Shown here: positions 44,421 to 52,412 of the stretch, piece by piece
How positions within the stretch are numbered: the first letter of the stretch is position 1
Layout of the letters: each line of letters starts with the position of its first letter
Assembly: GCF_004364245.1 (NCBI RefSeq)
Contig: NZ_SOAV01000001.1
Span: 124,001 to 188,000 of the forward strand
Direction: 5' to 3'
Length of the DNA: 64,000 nt
Origin: Streptomyces sp. BK208
GTDB taxonomy: Bacteria; Actinomycetota; Actinomycetes; Streptomycetales; Streptomycetaceae
The notes under the pieces: generated by a model
Told to the model about the DNA's origin: nothing
Seen by the model: only the letters and a program-made list of their open reading frames with translations
The model's database searches: none
Position numbers and translations under genes: made by a program

Positions 44421-44457
44421 GCCGTCAGCAGATGCCGTCGCCGGCATCACTGACGGC
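44421..44457. terminator. Strong bidirectional terminator hairpin
   Basis: Left arm GCCGTCAG (44421-44428) plus GATGCCG (44431-44437), loop TCGC, right arm CGGCATC (44442-44448) plus CTGACGGC (44450-44457): 15 pairs with a small CA/A internal bulge. It lies 32 bases after the exopolysaccharide operon and covers the stop codon of the convergent phosphatase gene. Confidence 0.85.
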
Positions 44458-45250
44458 CGGCGTCGGCCCTCCGGTCGGCGGCCCGGGCGGGCGGCGCACC
44501 GGACATCCGGGCGTGCCTCTCGCCTTGCCGGTCGGACTGCCTGCACACTCTCCGCGCGGCCAGCCGGTCGGCCGTCGCGTCGACCAGGCAGGCGGTCACC
44601 GGCACCACCGCGAGCGCGGTGCACCATCCGCCCACGGTGTCGGTCGGGTAGTGCGAGCCCAGGACGACCTGCGCCCAGCCCATGACCGCGCCGGCCACCA
44701 GCCCCGCGGCGAACACGCACGTCACGCCGGCCACCCTGCCGAGGCCGAGCCGGCCGGTCGCGAGCAGCGACACCATGAGGGCGATCGCGGTGAGGAAGGC
44801 GGTGTGTCCGCTCGGGTAGGACAGGTTGTCGCCGTGGATCGTACGTCCCACCACGGGCTTGAGCAGGGTCGTCGCCCCCACGGTCAGGCCGGTGCCGGTC
44901 ACGAGGAACACGGCCGCGCGCGGGTCCCGCAGCAGCAGGCAGCCCGTCACGAGCACCGCGACCAGCAGCGCGGCCCCCACCGGCTCCCCCACGAAGTCCG
45001 TGGCCGAGGCGACGTGCCGCCACGGCGCCCCCGCCCCGTCCACCGCCGTCCAGATCCGCAGGTCCGTGGTGCCGGGCTCGCTGTCGCGGGCGTACGCCGC
45101 CCCGAGGGCGACGACCACCGACGCGGCCAGGGACGCGATCACGCCCAGCCACACGCGCAGCGGCGGCGCCAGCACCGCCGACGCCGGCCGGGCGGTCGCC
45201 CGCCCGCTTTCCCCGGGGGGCCTGCGGTACTCTCCCACGTCCTCGTCCAC
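44447..45250 (-). CDS. PAP2-family membrane phosphatase
   Basis: A 267-residue membrane protein with about six helices. Motif 1 is present as KPVVGRTIHGDN, motif 2 as PSGHT and motif 3 as VVLGSHYPTD, so His residues and Asp are in place. The usual Arg of motif 3 (SRxxxGxH) is replaced: the sequence reads AQVVLGSHYP. It may dephosphorylate undecaprenyl pyrophosphate, useful next to a Wzx/Wzy locus. GTG 45250 is the earliest start; a GTG five codons in has a better GAGG site. Convergent with the exopolysaccharide operon. Confidence 0.87.
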   Translation of the reverse strand: MDEDVGEYRRPPGESGRATARPASAVLAPPLRVWLGVIASLAASVVVALGAAYARDSEPGTTDLRIWTAVDGAGAPWRHVASATDFVGEPVGAALLVAVLVTGCLLLRDPRAAVFLVTGTGLTVGATTLLKPVVGRTIHGDNLSYPSGHTAFLTAIALMVSLLATGRLGLGRVAGVTCVFAAGLVAGAVMGWAQVVLGSHYPTDTVGGWCTALAVVPVTACLVDATADRLAARRVCRQSDRQGERHARMSGAPPARAADRRADAGRQ

Positions 45251-45450
45251 TCCCCCGCGTCGCCCGGCTCACGGGCGTACCGCCGATCAACCTCGGGCCG
45301 AGGCCACGGTAGTCGCTCCCGCGGGCCGGACAACAGCCGATTCGGGCCATTGCGCAAAGGGTGCCGCGAATCGTTCGGCGATGTCCCGGAACTCCCCTCC
45401 GCCGGCGCGGCCGTCGTCCGAGCCGCCCCGGACCGCGGCCCGGCACCGTG

Positions 45451-46278
45451 CTACGCCTTGCGGGCCATCCCGGCGGCGATGAGGTGCTCCCAGACGGTCA
45501 ACTCCCGCTCGCCGCCGTCGCCCGCCGGGCCGCGGCCGGGCTCGGGGCGCCACCGGGGCGCCGGCACTATCCCGGGCTCCAGGATCTCCAGGCCGTCCAG
45601 CAGGGCCTCGATCTCCGCGTCGGTCCGCCACCTGCCGCGGCCGAACGTGCCCTGGAGGACCTTCTCGGCCTGCACCGTCTCGGGGTTGTCCCCGGAACGG
45701 AAGTGGCTGACGAAGAAGTGGCTCCCGGACGGCACCTGGTCCCGCCAGTACCGGACGATCCCGGCGGGGTCCTCCTCGTCGTTGACGTGGTGGAGGACGG
45801 CGCTGAACATGACGGCGACGGGGCGGTCGAAGTCGATCAGTTCCCGGGTGTCCGGGTGGTTCCTGATCGCCTCGGGATCGCGTACGTCGACGGGCACGAC
45901 CCGGGTGCGGTCGTTCTCCTCGAGCAGCGCACGCCCGTGGACCAGGACCTGGGGATCGGTGTCGACGTACACCACCCTCGCTCCCGGCGCGCGCCGTTGG
46001 GCGACCTGGTGCACGTTGTCGGCGGTGGGCAGGCCGCTGCCCAGGTCGATGAACTGCCGCACTCCGGCCGTCGTGACGAGCTCCCCGACCGCCCGGGTCA
46101 GTGCCGCGCGGTTGGCGAACGCGATCGCCACCGAACCGGGGAGGTCGCGCTTGAACACGTCACCGATCTCCCGGTCCACCGCGTAGTTGTCCTTGCCACC
46201 GAGCAGGTAGTCGTAGACCCGGGCGATGCTGGGTCTGGTGCTGTCGATGGAGGAACTCTCTCCCGTCATGGCGCTCAT
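45451..46278 (-). CDS. SAM-dependent methyltransferase, DUF574 family
   Basis: A 275-residue protein of the actinomycete DUF574 (Methyltransf_19) family. RPSIARVYDYLLGGKDNYA near the N-terminus is the family hallmark, and FIDLGSGLPTADNVHQVAQ is the SAM-binding loop; FSAVLHHVNDEEDP follows. Streptomyces carry many copies and substrates are unknown. ATG 46278 is chosen because GGGGGAGAAG precedes it; ATG 46269 is in frame. Divergent from the HEAT/MerR operon. Confidence 0.9.
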   Translation of the reverse strand: MSAMTGESSSIDSTRPSIARVYDYLLGGKDNYAVDREIGDVFKRDLPGSVAIAFANRAALTRAVGELVTTAGVRQFIDLGSGLPTADNVHQVAQRRAPGARVVYVDTDPQVLVHGRALLEENDRTRVVPVDVRDPEAIRNHPDTRELIDFDRPVAVMFSAVLHHVNDEEDPAGIVRYWRDQVPSGSHFFVSHFRSGDNPETVQAEKVLQGTFGRGRWRTDAEIEALLDGLEILEPGIVPAPRWRPEPGRGPAGDGGERELTVWEHLIAAGMARKA

Positions 46279-46314
46279 CTTCTCCCCCGCCGAGGCGCCC
46301 CGGCCACCACTTCC

Positions 46315-46345
46315 TTGACCTTGACACGGTGAGAAGGTCTTCACT
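46315..46345 (+). promoter_or_regulatory. MerR-type promoter with 19-bp spacer and dyad
   Basis: TTGACC (46315-46320) and TTCACT (46340-46345) are 19 bases apart, the long spacer typical of MerR-activated promoters. Between them GACCTT (46317-46322) and AAGGTC (46334-46339) form a dyad centred in the spacer. The second gene of the operon encodes a MerR protein, so autoregulation is likely. Confidence 0.7.
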
Positions 46346-46367
46346 GCTCGCCGAGGAGGTGGTCCCC

Positions 46368-47039
46368 ATGACCATGACGGGGCAGGACACGGACCCGGTG
46401 CGAGCGCTCCGGGGTCTGGAGAACGGATCGGCGACCGTGCGGTTGCGGGCGGCCCTGGCCGTCGGCACGACACCGGACCCGCGCTTCGTCGACGCGCTCG
46501 TCGAACGGTCAGCGGTCGAACCGGAGTTCTTCGTTCGCGACATGCTGACCTGGGCGCTCACCCGGCACCCGGTGTCCCTGACGCTCCCGCGGCTGGTCCG
46601 TGAGGTGGGCTCGACGCGTCCGCAGGCACGGAGTCAGGCGCTGCACACGCTGTCCAAGATCGGGGACCGGCGGGCGTGGCCGGTGATCACTGCGGCGGTG
46701 CTGACCGACGCCGACGACGAGGTGGCGCGCAGTGCCTGGCGGGCCGCCGTCCTGCTCGTCCCCGAGGGCGAGGAGACCGCGCTGACCTCGGTGCTGGCGA
46801 CGCAGTTGGGCCGCGGCGACCGTCACACGCAGCTGAGTCTCAGCCGGGCGCTGGTGGCGCTCGGTGAGGCGGTCGTGGCGGTTCTGGAGACCGCGGCGAA
46901 GGCGCCGGCCGAGCCCGTACGGGCGCACGCCCTCGCCACCCTCCGGCTGCTGCGCGACCCCGATGCCGGGTTCGAGCCGGCGCTCGAGGAGGCCAGACGC
47001 GTCGTGGCACTCGGCGGGCCGGGCCCCGAGGGACCATAG
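46368..47039 (+). CDS. HEAT-repeat protein
   Basis: A 223-residue, fully helical protein with about four to five HEAT-like repeats (ATVRLRAALAVGTTPDPRFV, ARSQALHTLSKIGDRRAWPV, AWRAAVLLVPEGEETALTSV, PVRAHALATLRLLRDPD). No catalytic motif. Such scaffolds bind proteins. It sits 4 bp before a MerR regulator that also has HEAT repeats, so the two may interact or be paralogous by partial duplication. ATG 46368 has GAGGAGG about 8 bases upstream. First gene after the MerR-type promoter. Confidence 0.88.
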   Translation: MTMTGQDTDPVRALRGLENGSATVRLRAALAVGTTPDPRFVDALVERSAVEPEFFVRDMLTWALTRHPVSLTLPRLVREVGSTRPQARSQALHTLSKIGDRRAWPVITAAVLTDADDEVARSAWRAAVLLVPEGEETALTSVLATQLGRGDRHTQLSLSRALVALGEAVVAVLETAAKAPAEPVRAHALATLRLLRDPDAGFEPALEEARRVVALGGPGPEGP

Positions 47040-47043
47040 GACC

Positions 47044-48048
47044 GTGTTGATCGGTGAGGTGGCGCGACGGTCCGGGGTGAGTGCCCGCATGCTCAGGCAC
47101 TACGAGTCGCTCGGCCTGGTGCGGCCGTCGGGCCGTACGGGCGCCGGTTACCGGGAGTACTCCCAGGAGGACATCCGGCGGATCTTCCACGTCGAGAGCC
47201 TGCGGTCGCTGGGGTTGTCGCTGCGGGAGATCGGCCGGGCGCTCGACGAGCCCGGTTTCGCGCCCGCGTCCCTCGTCGACGACCTCGTCCAGCGGACCCG
47301 TGAACGCATCGCGGCCGAGACGGAGTTGCTCACCCGGCTGCGCCGGATCGACGCGGCGGGACCGGCCGGCTGGGAGGACGTCCTCCAGGTCGTCGCGCTC
47401 CTGCAGGCACTCGGTTCGAAGAGCGCCGACACCCGTCAGCGCGCGGCCCTCTCGTCGGTCCACGAGGCCGCGGTGCCGGTGGAGGCCCTGGTCGAGGCCG
47501 CGTTGAACGAGACGGACCCCAACGTCGCCGGGGCCCTGCGCTGGGCGCTGGCGCGAGCGGGCGACGACGGCACGGCCCTGCTGGTCCGGGGCCTCGGTTC
47601 ACCGGTGGCCGCGGTGCGGGAGCGTGCGGTCCAGGCCCTGGCGGAGCTTCCCGGCGAGGAGGCCGCGGCACAACTGCGGCTGGCGCTCGACGGTCCCGAC
47701 CCCGTGGTCCGCGGGTACGCGGCGCTGGCGCTCGGGACCCGTGGGGTGGGCGACGCGATCCCGACGCTCGTCGACATGGTCGTGGCGGGCAGGAACGACA
47801 CCGACGCCGCGGACGCGCTGAGCGTGCTGGCGGACGAGGCCGCGACGGCGGACCGGATCGCGAGGGGCCTCGTCGGCCGTCTCGACGACGCGAGCACGCG
47901 GCCGCCCGCCCGCGGCCGGCTGACCCAGGCGCTGGCGGGCATCCCGGGCCCGACGGCCACCGGCGCCCTGGTGCGGCTGGCCGCGGACGCGGACCGTGCC
48001 GTCGCGCTGACCGCGGCCTATCTTCTCGGGCTGCGCGGCGAAAGGTGA
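47044..48048 (+). CDS. MerR regulator fused to HEAT repeats
   Basis: A 334-residue regulator. Residues 1-100 are a MerR DNA-binding domain (LIGEVARRSGVSARMLRHYE, GAGYREYSQEDIRRIFHVES, LGLSLREIGRAL) with its dimerising helix. From about 130 to the end is a HEAT array (PNVAGALRWALARAGDDG, AAVRERAVQALAELPGEEAA, PVVRGYAALALGTRGVGDAI). There is no metal-binding Cys cluster, so this is not a metal sensor of the classic kind. GTG 47044 begins the typical MerR N-terminus. Likely activates the promoter at 46315. Confidence 0.9.
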   Translation: MLIGEVARRSGVSARMLRHYESLGLVRPSGRTGAGYREYSQEDIRRIFHVESLRSLGLSLREIGRALDEPGFAPASLVDDLVQRTRERIAAETELLTRLRRIDAAGPAGWEDVLQVVALLQALGSKSADTRQRAALSSVHEAAVPVEALVEAALNETDPNVAGALRWALARAGDDGTALLVRGLGSPVAAVRERAVQALAELPGEEAAAQLRLALDGPDPVVRGYAALALGTRGVGDAIPTLVDMVVAGRNDTDAADALSVLADEAATADRIARGLVGRLDDASTRPPARGRLTQALAGIPGPTATGALVRLAADADRAVALTAAYLLGLRGER

Positions 48049-48130
48049 CGACGCGCCGCCGGGAGACGCGGTGCGCCTTGGTGGAAAACGCTTCGACAGC
48101 GCCGTCGCCCGCCCGGCAGAATGCCGGTCC

Positions 48131-48871
48131 GTGACGAGCAGCGAGCTGTGGACCCGTGAGACCGCCGACCGCTACGACGCCGAGGAGGCCGAGCACTCCT
48201 CGCCCGCCGTCCTCGGCCCGGCTCTCGACTTCCTGACCGAACTCGCCGGAGACGGCCGGGCACTGGAGTTCGCCATCGGCACCGGGCGGGTGGGCGTCCC
48301 GCTGCGGGAACGCGGTGTGCCGGTCGTGGGCATCGAGCTGTCCGAGCACATGGCGGCGGTACTGCGCCGCAAGGTCGACGAGGCGACCCTGCCGGTGACC
48401 CTCGGGGACATGGCCACGACCGTCGTCCCCGGGGAGTTCGCCCTGGTCTACCTCGTCTACAACACCATCTCCAACCTGCTCACGCAGGACGAGCAGGTGG
48501 AGTGCTTCCGCAACGCGGCACGCCATCTGCGCCCCGGGGGCCGGTTCGTCATCGAACTGGGCGTGCCACCGCTGCGGTTCCTGCCGCCGGGCCAGGTCGC
48601 GGTGCCCTTCGACGTCTCGGAGCGCCATCTCGGCTTCGACACCTTCGACCTGGTGCAGCAGACCCTCGTCTCGCACCACTTCACCCGGGACGGCGCCGAC
48701 GGCGCCTACCGCCGCGACGGCTCCCGGCACCGGTACGCCTGGCCGGCGGAGCTGGACCTGATGGCGCGGATCGCCGGTCTGGAGCTGGAGCGTCGCGTCG
48801 GGGACTGGGACGGATCCCCGTTCGTCCAGGACTCCGCGAAGCACGTCTCCGTGTGGCGCAAGCCCGTCTGA
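48131..48871 (+). CDS. Class I SAM-dependent methyltransferase
   Basis: A 246-residue methyltransferase. ALEFAIGTGRVGVPLRERG is motif I (GTGRVG in place of GxGxG), GIELSEHMAAVLRRK is post-I, and YLVYNTISNLLTQDEQVECF is the central region typical of small-molecule methyltransferases. Substrate unknown. GTG 48131 is chosen by homology start (TSSELWTRETADRYD). It follows the MerR-HEAT gene by 82 bp and may be read from the same promoter. Confidence 0.88.
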   Translation: MTSSELWTRETADRYDAEEAEHSSPAVLGPALDFLTELAGDGRALEFAIGTGRVGVPLRERGVPVVGIELSEHMAAVLRRKVDEATLPVTLGDMATTVVPGEFALVYLVYNTISNLLTQDEQVECFRNAARHLRPGGRFVIELGVPPLRFLPPGQVAVPFDVSERHLGFDTFDLVQQTLVSHHFTRDGADGAYRRDGSRHRYAWPAELDLMARIAGLELERRVGDWDGSPFVQDSAKHVSVWRKPV

Positions 48872-48927
48872 GAGAGGTGGGGACCCCGCCGTACGGTGGA
48901 GCCCCCCGGCCGGTCGGCGCAGCCGCC

Positions 48928-49404
48928 TCAGCGGTCGCCGGCGAACCAGTCCCGCGGCGGCGTGCTGGCCGCGAGCGTGCCGCAGTTGGAGCCGTAGTTC
49001 CAGGCCTGCAGGTTGTCGACGACGCCGCCCCACTCCACGCAGGCGCCGCGGGCGAACGCGTACACCGGCCCGGCGTACGAGCGGTACTCCCCCGCGTCGG
49101 CCTGGTCCTCGCTGCTGTCGACGTTGCGCACGTAGGCCACCATGTACGTCGGTGTGCCCGTCCTGTTGCGGATGGTCACGGTGCAGTTCTTGCCCGTGGC
49201 CGAGCTGTAGGTGAGGTACACCGTGCCGACCGTGCCGATCGGCATGGAGTTCACCACCTTGTAGCCGGAGCCGCAGACGCCGTTGTACGACGCGGCCGCG
49301 GCGGCGGTCGCCGCGCCGGCGGCGGGAGCCGTCACCAACAGCCCTGCCCCGATGGCCGCGACGGCGGTCACCGTCGCCCCCGCGGCTTGCATGGAACGCT
49401 TCAT
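48928..49404 (-). CDS. Secreted SapA-like (spore-associated) protein
   Basis: A 158-residue exported protein. The first ~32 residues are a Sec signal (MKRSMQAAGATVTAVAAIGA then GLLVTAPAAGA). The mature part opens YNGVCGSGYKVVNSMPIG and contains GKNCTVTIRN, YRSYAGPVYAFARGACVEWGG and a last Cys in SNCG: four cysteines, probably two disulfides. This matches spore-associated protein A of S. coelicolor as I remember it. ATG 49404 has GAGG 6 bases upstream; ATG 49392 is internal. No partner gene. Confidence 0.8.
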   Translation of the reverse strand: MKRSMQAAGATVTAVAAIGAGLLVTAPAAGAATAAAAASYNGVCGSGYKVVNSMPIGTVGTVYLTYSSATGKNCTVTIRNRTGTPTYMVAYVRNVDSSEDQADAGEYRSYAGPVYAFARGACVEWGGVVDNLQAWNYGSNCGTLAASTPPRDWFAGDR

Positions 49405-49623
49405 GGCACCTCGATCCGTGAATCGACTGGCCTCCCCCTGGTATTGCTGAAGCCACCTGTTGAGACCTTTGCACCCCTTCAGGGGTTGTACTCCGTTGCC
49501 GAACCTTTTACGGCTGTACGCGAAGAAGATCGCCATGGTCCACCGAAAGCCGCAGGACACACAGAGTGAGCTGGAAGCGACTTTCCGGTTCCGGGAGAGG
49601 TTGCCCCTGCCGGTCGCACTTCA

Positions 49624-49640
49624 GGTACCGGGTAGGTACC
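49624..49640 (+). promoter_or_regulatory. Twin GGTACC sites before a toxin-antitoxin-like pair
   Basis: GGTACC at 49624-49629 and at 49635-49640, separated by GGGTA, so the centres are 11 bases (one turn) apart, starting 25 bases before the antitoxin ATG. Cooperative binding by the ribbon-helix-helix-like antitoxin is the natural guess. Confidence 0.6.
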
Positions 49641-49648
49641 ATGTCCGT

Positions 49649-49888
49649 ATGCCATCACTCAACGTGACCTTCACCGAGGAAGAAATGGAAGGCGTGCGCG
49701 CTGCCGCGGCGGCGGAGGGCAAGAGCCTCAAGCAGTACATGCACGACCTCGGTGTCCGGGAGATGCAACGCAAGCGGTTCGTCGCTGGCGCCGCCTCGTG
49801 GGCGGACCGGCTGCGCGCCGAGTTCGACGAGGCGTTCCCGGACGAGATCCCCCCGTCGCAGCGCGGCGAGGGAGTCACCGCCGCCTGA
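49649..49888 (+). CDS. Antitoxin-like ribbon-helix-helix protein
   Basis: A 79-residue protein. The N-terminal half (SLNVTFTEEEMEGVRAAAAA, GKSLKQYMHDLG) fits a ribbon-helix-helix DNA-binding fold; the C-terminal half (WADRLRAEFDEAFPDEIPPS) is acidic and could wrap a toxin. It overlaps the next gene (TGATG), as in toxin-antitoxin operons. ATG 49649 is the in-frame start; the ATG at 49641 is in another frame. The two GGTACC sites upstream suggest autorepression. Confidence 0.8.
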   Translation: MPSLNVTFTEEEMEGVRAAAAAEGKSLKQYMHDLGVREMQRKRFVAGAASWADRLRAEFDEAFPDEIPPSQRGEGVTAA

Positions 49889-50271
49889 TGAGCGAGCCCC
49901 TGTACATCGATGTCCCCTGGCTCCTGGACGTCCAGGACGCCGCCCTGGACAACGAGGACGTGTCCGTCACGGACTACTCGGCCCTGGTCGCGGCGGTGGC
50001 ACGCCACAAGACCCGCATGCCGACCCTGGCCGCCTCCAACCCCGACAGCGCCTGGCGTGCGGCGGCCCTCCTGCACACGGTGGTGCGCCTGGAACCCCTC
50101 CCCCACCGCAACAGCCTCTTCGCGGCCTTCGTGACCGGTCAGTACATGGACCAGTCCGGGGAGGGGATCGACCCGCCCTACGGCGCCCTGTCGGACCTGA
50201 TCCGAAAGGTCCGCGAGACCGGGCTGAGCATCTACGACATCGCCGAAGCGCTCCGTTCCTGGCGTATCTGA
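49888..50271 (+). CDS. Doc/Fic-like toxin component with degenerate motif
   Basis: A 127-residue protein of the Streptomyces 'Fic family toxin' type: LYIDVPWLLDVQDAALDNED at the start, DYSALVAAVARHKTRMPTLA, then RLEPLPHRNSLFAAFVTGQY and IDPPYGALSDLI. The Fic/Doc catalytic motif HxFx(D/A)GNxR is expected where the sequence reads LEPLPHRNSLF: only the Asn and neighbouring Arg survive and the catalytic His position is not matched. It may therefore be inactive as an AMP-transferase or kinase, or use other chemistry. Coupled to the antitoxin-like gene by TGATG. Confidence 0.75.
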   Translation: MSEPLYIDVPWLLDVQDAALDNEDVSVTDYSALVAAVARHKTRMPTLAASNPDSAWRAAALLHTVVRLEPLPHRNSLFAAFVTGQYMDQSGEGIDPPYGALSDLIRKVRETGLSIYDIAEALRSWRI

Positions 50272-50299
50272 TCCTGGCGTATCTGACCCGGCGCGGCCG

Positions 50300-51202
50300 T
50301 CATTCCCGGCGACTCCACCACCGCAGCTTCTCCGGGTTGCGGACCACCCAGATGCGGGCGACGCGCCCCTCGGCCAGATCGAACGCGGCCACGGTCAGGA
50401 CGACGCCGGCGCGCTGGGCCACCAGGCCCGGTGCGCCGTTGACCGACCGCTCCAGGAGTTCGAGACCCGGGGCCTTCTCGGCGATGCCGGCCATGTACCG
50501 GGCGATGCGCTCACCGCCCTCGACCGGGCGCAGGGCCGCACCGGCCCGGCCGCCGCCGTCGGCGGTCATCACGGCGGCCGGATCCAGGAGGTCGACCAGG
50601 GCCGCGATGTCCTTGGCCGCCCACGCCTCCTTGACCTGCCGCACCAGGTCGGCCTGTGCGGCCGGCGCCGGGGCGGGAGCCCGCGCGGCACGCACCCGGC
50701 GCCGGGCCGAGGCCGCGAGCTGCTTGCAGGCCGCGGGGGTGCGCCGGAGGATGCCGGCGATCTCGGCGAAGGGGTAGCGGAATACGTCGTGCAGGACGAA
50801 GGCCACCCGCTCGGCGGGCGTCATCGACTCCAGGACGACGAGGAAGGCCATGCCCACCGATTCGTCCAGGACCATCTGGTCGGCCGGGTCGGCGCCGGAG
50901 CCGTGGCCCCGCTCGGTGCGGTCGGGGAGCGGCTCGGGCAGCCATGCGCCGACGTAGCGTTCCCGCCGGGCGCGCGCCGAGCCGAGCACGTCCAGGCAGA
51001 TGCGGCCGGTCACGGTCGTCAGCCAGGCCCCCGGGGACACGATCTCCTCCTGCCGGCCCGTGGGGAGCGCGTACCAGCGTGCGTAGGCCTCCTGCACGGC
51101 GTCCTCGGCCTCGGCCAGCGAACCCAGCAACCGGTAGGCGACGTTGATCAGTTGACGCCGCTCACCGACCGTCGCGTCGGTGCTCGTCCCAGCCGTGCCC
51201 AT
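50300..51202 (-). CDS. ECF41-type RNA polymerase sigma factor (SigJ-like)
   Basis: A 300-residue sigma factor. Sigma region 2 (LINVAYRLLGSLAEAEDAVQEAYARW) and region 4 (MTPAERVAFVLHDVFRYPFAEIAGILRRTP) are followed by a SnoaL/NTF2-like C-terminal domain (about 185-300; VKEAWAAKDIAALVDLLDP). Near the end, NPEKL replaces the NPDKL seen in ECF41 factors. In that group the extension acts as built-in regulator. The usual partner, a carboxymuconolactone decarboxylase or similar oxidoreductase gene, is not adjacent. ATG 51202 lies about 11 bases after GAGGGGG. Divergent from a small membrane protein gene. Confidence 0.92.
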   Translation of the reverse strand: MGTAGTSTDATVGERRQLINVAYRLLGSLAEAEDAVQEAYARWYALPTGRQEEIVSPGAWLTTVTGRICLDVLGSARARRERYVGAWLPEPLPDRTERGHGSGADPADQMVLDESVGMAFLVVLESMTPAERVAFVLHDVFRYPFAEIAGILRRTPAACKQLAASARRRVRAARAPAPAPAAQADLVRQVKEAWAAKDIAALVDLLDPAAVMTADGGGRAGAALRPVEGGERIARYMAGIAEKAPGLELLERSVNGAPGLVAQRAGVVLTVAAFDLAEGRVARIWVVRNPEKLRWWSRRE

Positions 51203-51303
51203 GCCCGAGCGCCCCCTCGCCTTACCTTTCCCCCGCCCGTGTCGTCGGGCTGGTGAGAGCTTATCGATCAACTGCCCCGCGGGGCGGAAAAGGGGACCGT
51301 CAC

Positions 51304-51666
51304 ATGGCCGTACAGGCGACGGCTCAGCGCCGCATCTCGTTCCTGCAGACCGCGATCGCCCTGCAGACACTGACCATCTTCCTCCAGGCGGTCTCCGCCG
51401 GACTGCTGCTGACCGCCTCCTACGGGGAGACCCTGCACAGCGTCGGGGCCCGGGTGATGTACGGGGCGTCGATGCTGTACGTGCTCGCGGCGGTACTGGC
51501 CTGGAAGCCGGGCGGCGGCCCGCTGCGTCCCGTCTGGCACGCCACCGGCTTCCTCGTCCTCGCCTCGGTCCAGGTCGTGCTCGGCATAGCGCACGTCCCG
51601 TCGGTCCACCTTCCGCTCGGCGTCCTGATGTTCGGGCTGAGCCTGCTGGCGCTGGCACGGCGCTGA
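51304..51666 (+). CDS. Small integral membrane protein, unknown function
   Basis: A 120-residue protein with four hydrophobic helices (AIALQTLTIFLQAVSAGLLL; VMYGASMLYVLAAVLAW; ATGFLVLASVQVVLGIAHV; LGVLMFGLSLLALA). No motif points to a function. It is divergent from the ECF41 sigma gene with 101 bp between starts, and may be its target, though I see no clear ECF41-type promoter. AAAAGGGGACC lies upstream of the ATG as ribosome site. Confidence 0.8.
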   Translation: MAVQATAQRRISFLQTAIALQTLTIFLQAVSAGLLLTASYGETLHSVGARVMYGASMLYVLAAVLAWKPGGGPLRPVWHATGFLVLASVQVVLGIAHVPSVHLPLGVLMFGLSLLALARR

Positions 51667-51685
51667 GCGTACGGACGGCCCGGGA

Positions 51686-52276
51686 TCACCCCCGCTGCCG
51701 GGCGTGACGGAGACAGGAGGCGGCCACCACGAAGGGCCACACCGACTGGAGCGAGGTCACGACGCGTTCCGCGACGCCGGCGTCACCGTGCCGTTGCATC
51801 TCGACGAGGAACCACACGCCGCCGGCGGCCATCAGGGCCGTCACGACGATCGAAGGTGTCAGTCGCAGCGCCCAGGGCGCGGCCGGCCCGCCGTTGACGG
51901 CCAGCACCGGCCACACCGCCAGGAGCGTGAACCCGACGACCACCACGGCTCCGTGGCGCAGCGAGCCTCCGCTGCTGGGCGCGGGAAGCATCACCAGGAC
52001 CAGAGCGGCGAGCCCGCCGCCGCCGAGCGCGAAGCGTCCGGCGGTGGCGGCGGCCCGCAGTCCCCAGGCGGTCAGCAGGTGGCAGACGCCCAGCGCCAGG
52101 AACGCCGCCGTCATCACCCAGAATCCGGCGGCTCCGTAGGACCCCAGAACGCTGATCGTCTGTGTGACGGGGTCGTAGGACGCCCCCTCGAAACGGGCCG
52201 CGCCCGCCCAGCCCGCGATCAGCAGCACGGGTGCGCATCCCGAGGAGAGCAGGACCCATCTGGGGACATGTCGCAT
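51686..52276 (-). CDS. DUF998-like integral membrane protein
   Basis: A 196-residue protein with about six helices (VLLSSGCAPVLLIAGWAGA; GFWVMTAAFLALGVCHLLTA; FALGGGGLAALVLVML; GAVVVVGFTLLAVWPVLAV; RLTPSIVVTALMAAGGVWFL; VWPFVVAASCL). The motif SYDPVTQTISVLGS after helix 1 is the DUF998 hallmark. No activity known to me. The start has only a weak GGTGGG site; an unidentified upstream start cannot be excluded. Convergent with the small membrane protein gene. Confidence 0.82.
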   Translation of the reverse strand: MRHVPRWVLLSSGCAPVLLIAGWAGAARFEGASYDPVTQTISVLGSYGAAGFWVMTAAFLALGVCHLLTAWGLRAAATAGRFALGGGGLAALVLVMLPAPSSGGSLRHGAVVVVGFTLLAVWPVLAVNGGPAAPWALRLTPSIVVTALMAAGGVWFLVEMQRHGDAGVAERVVTSLQSVWPFVVAASCLRHARQRG

Positions 52277-52412
52277 CGGCCCACCATAAAACGCCCGCCC
52301 CCTGTGCACGTGCCGCTCCAGGTCGCCGTCGCGCCGATCCCCGGCCGGTGTCAGCCCGGCGGCGGACGCTCGTTGCCGGGCGGACCGTGGCCCGCACTCG
52401 TGCCCGGGCGGC

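Noticed and set aside
49473..49486. ACCCCTTCAGGGGT hairpin between the SapA-like and antitoxin genes
   Set aside because: Only six pairs with a two-base centre and no clear position relative to a promoter; too weak to call.
49641..49651. ATG at 49641 as antitoxin start
   Set aside because: It is in a different frame from the conserved protein; ATG 49649 is in frame.
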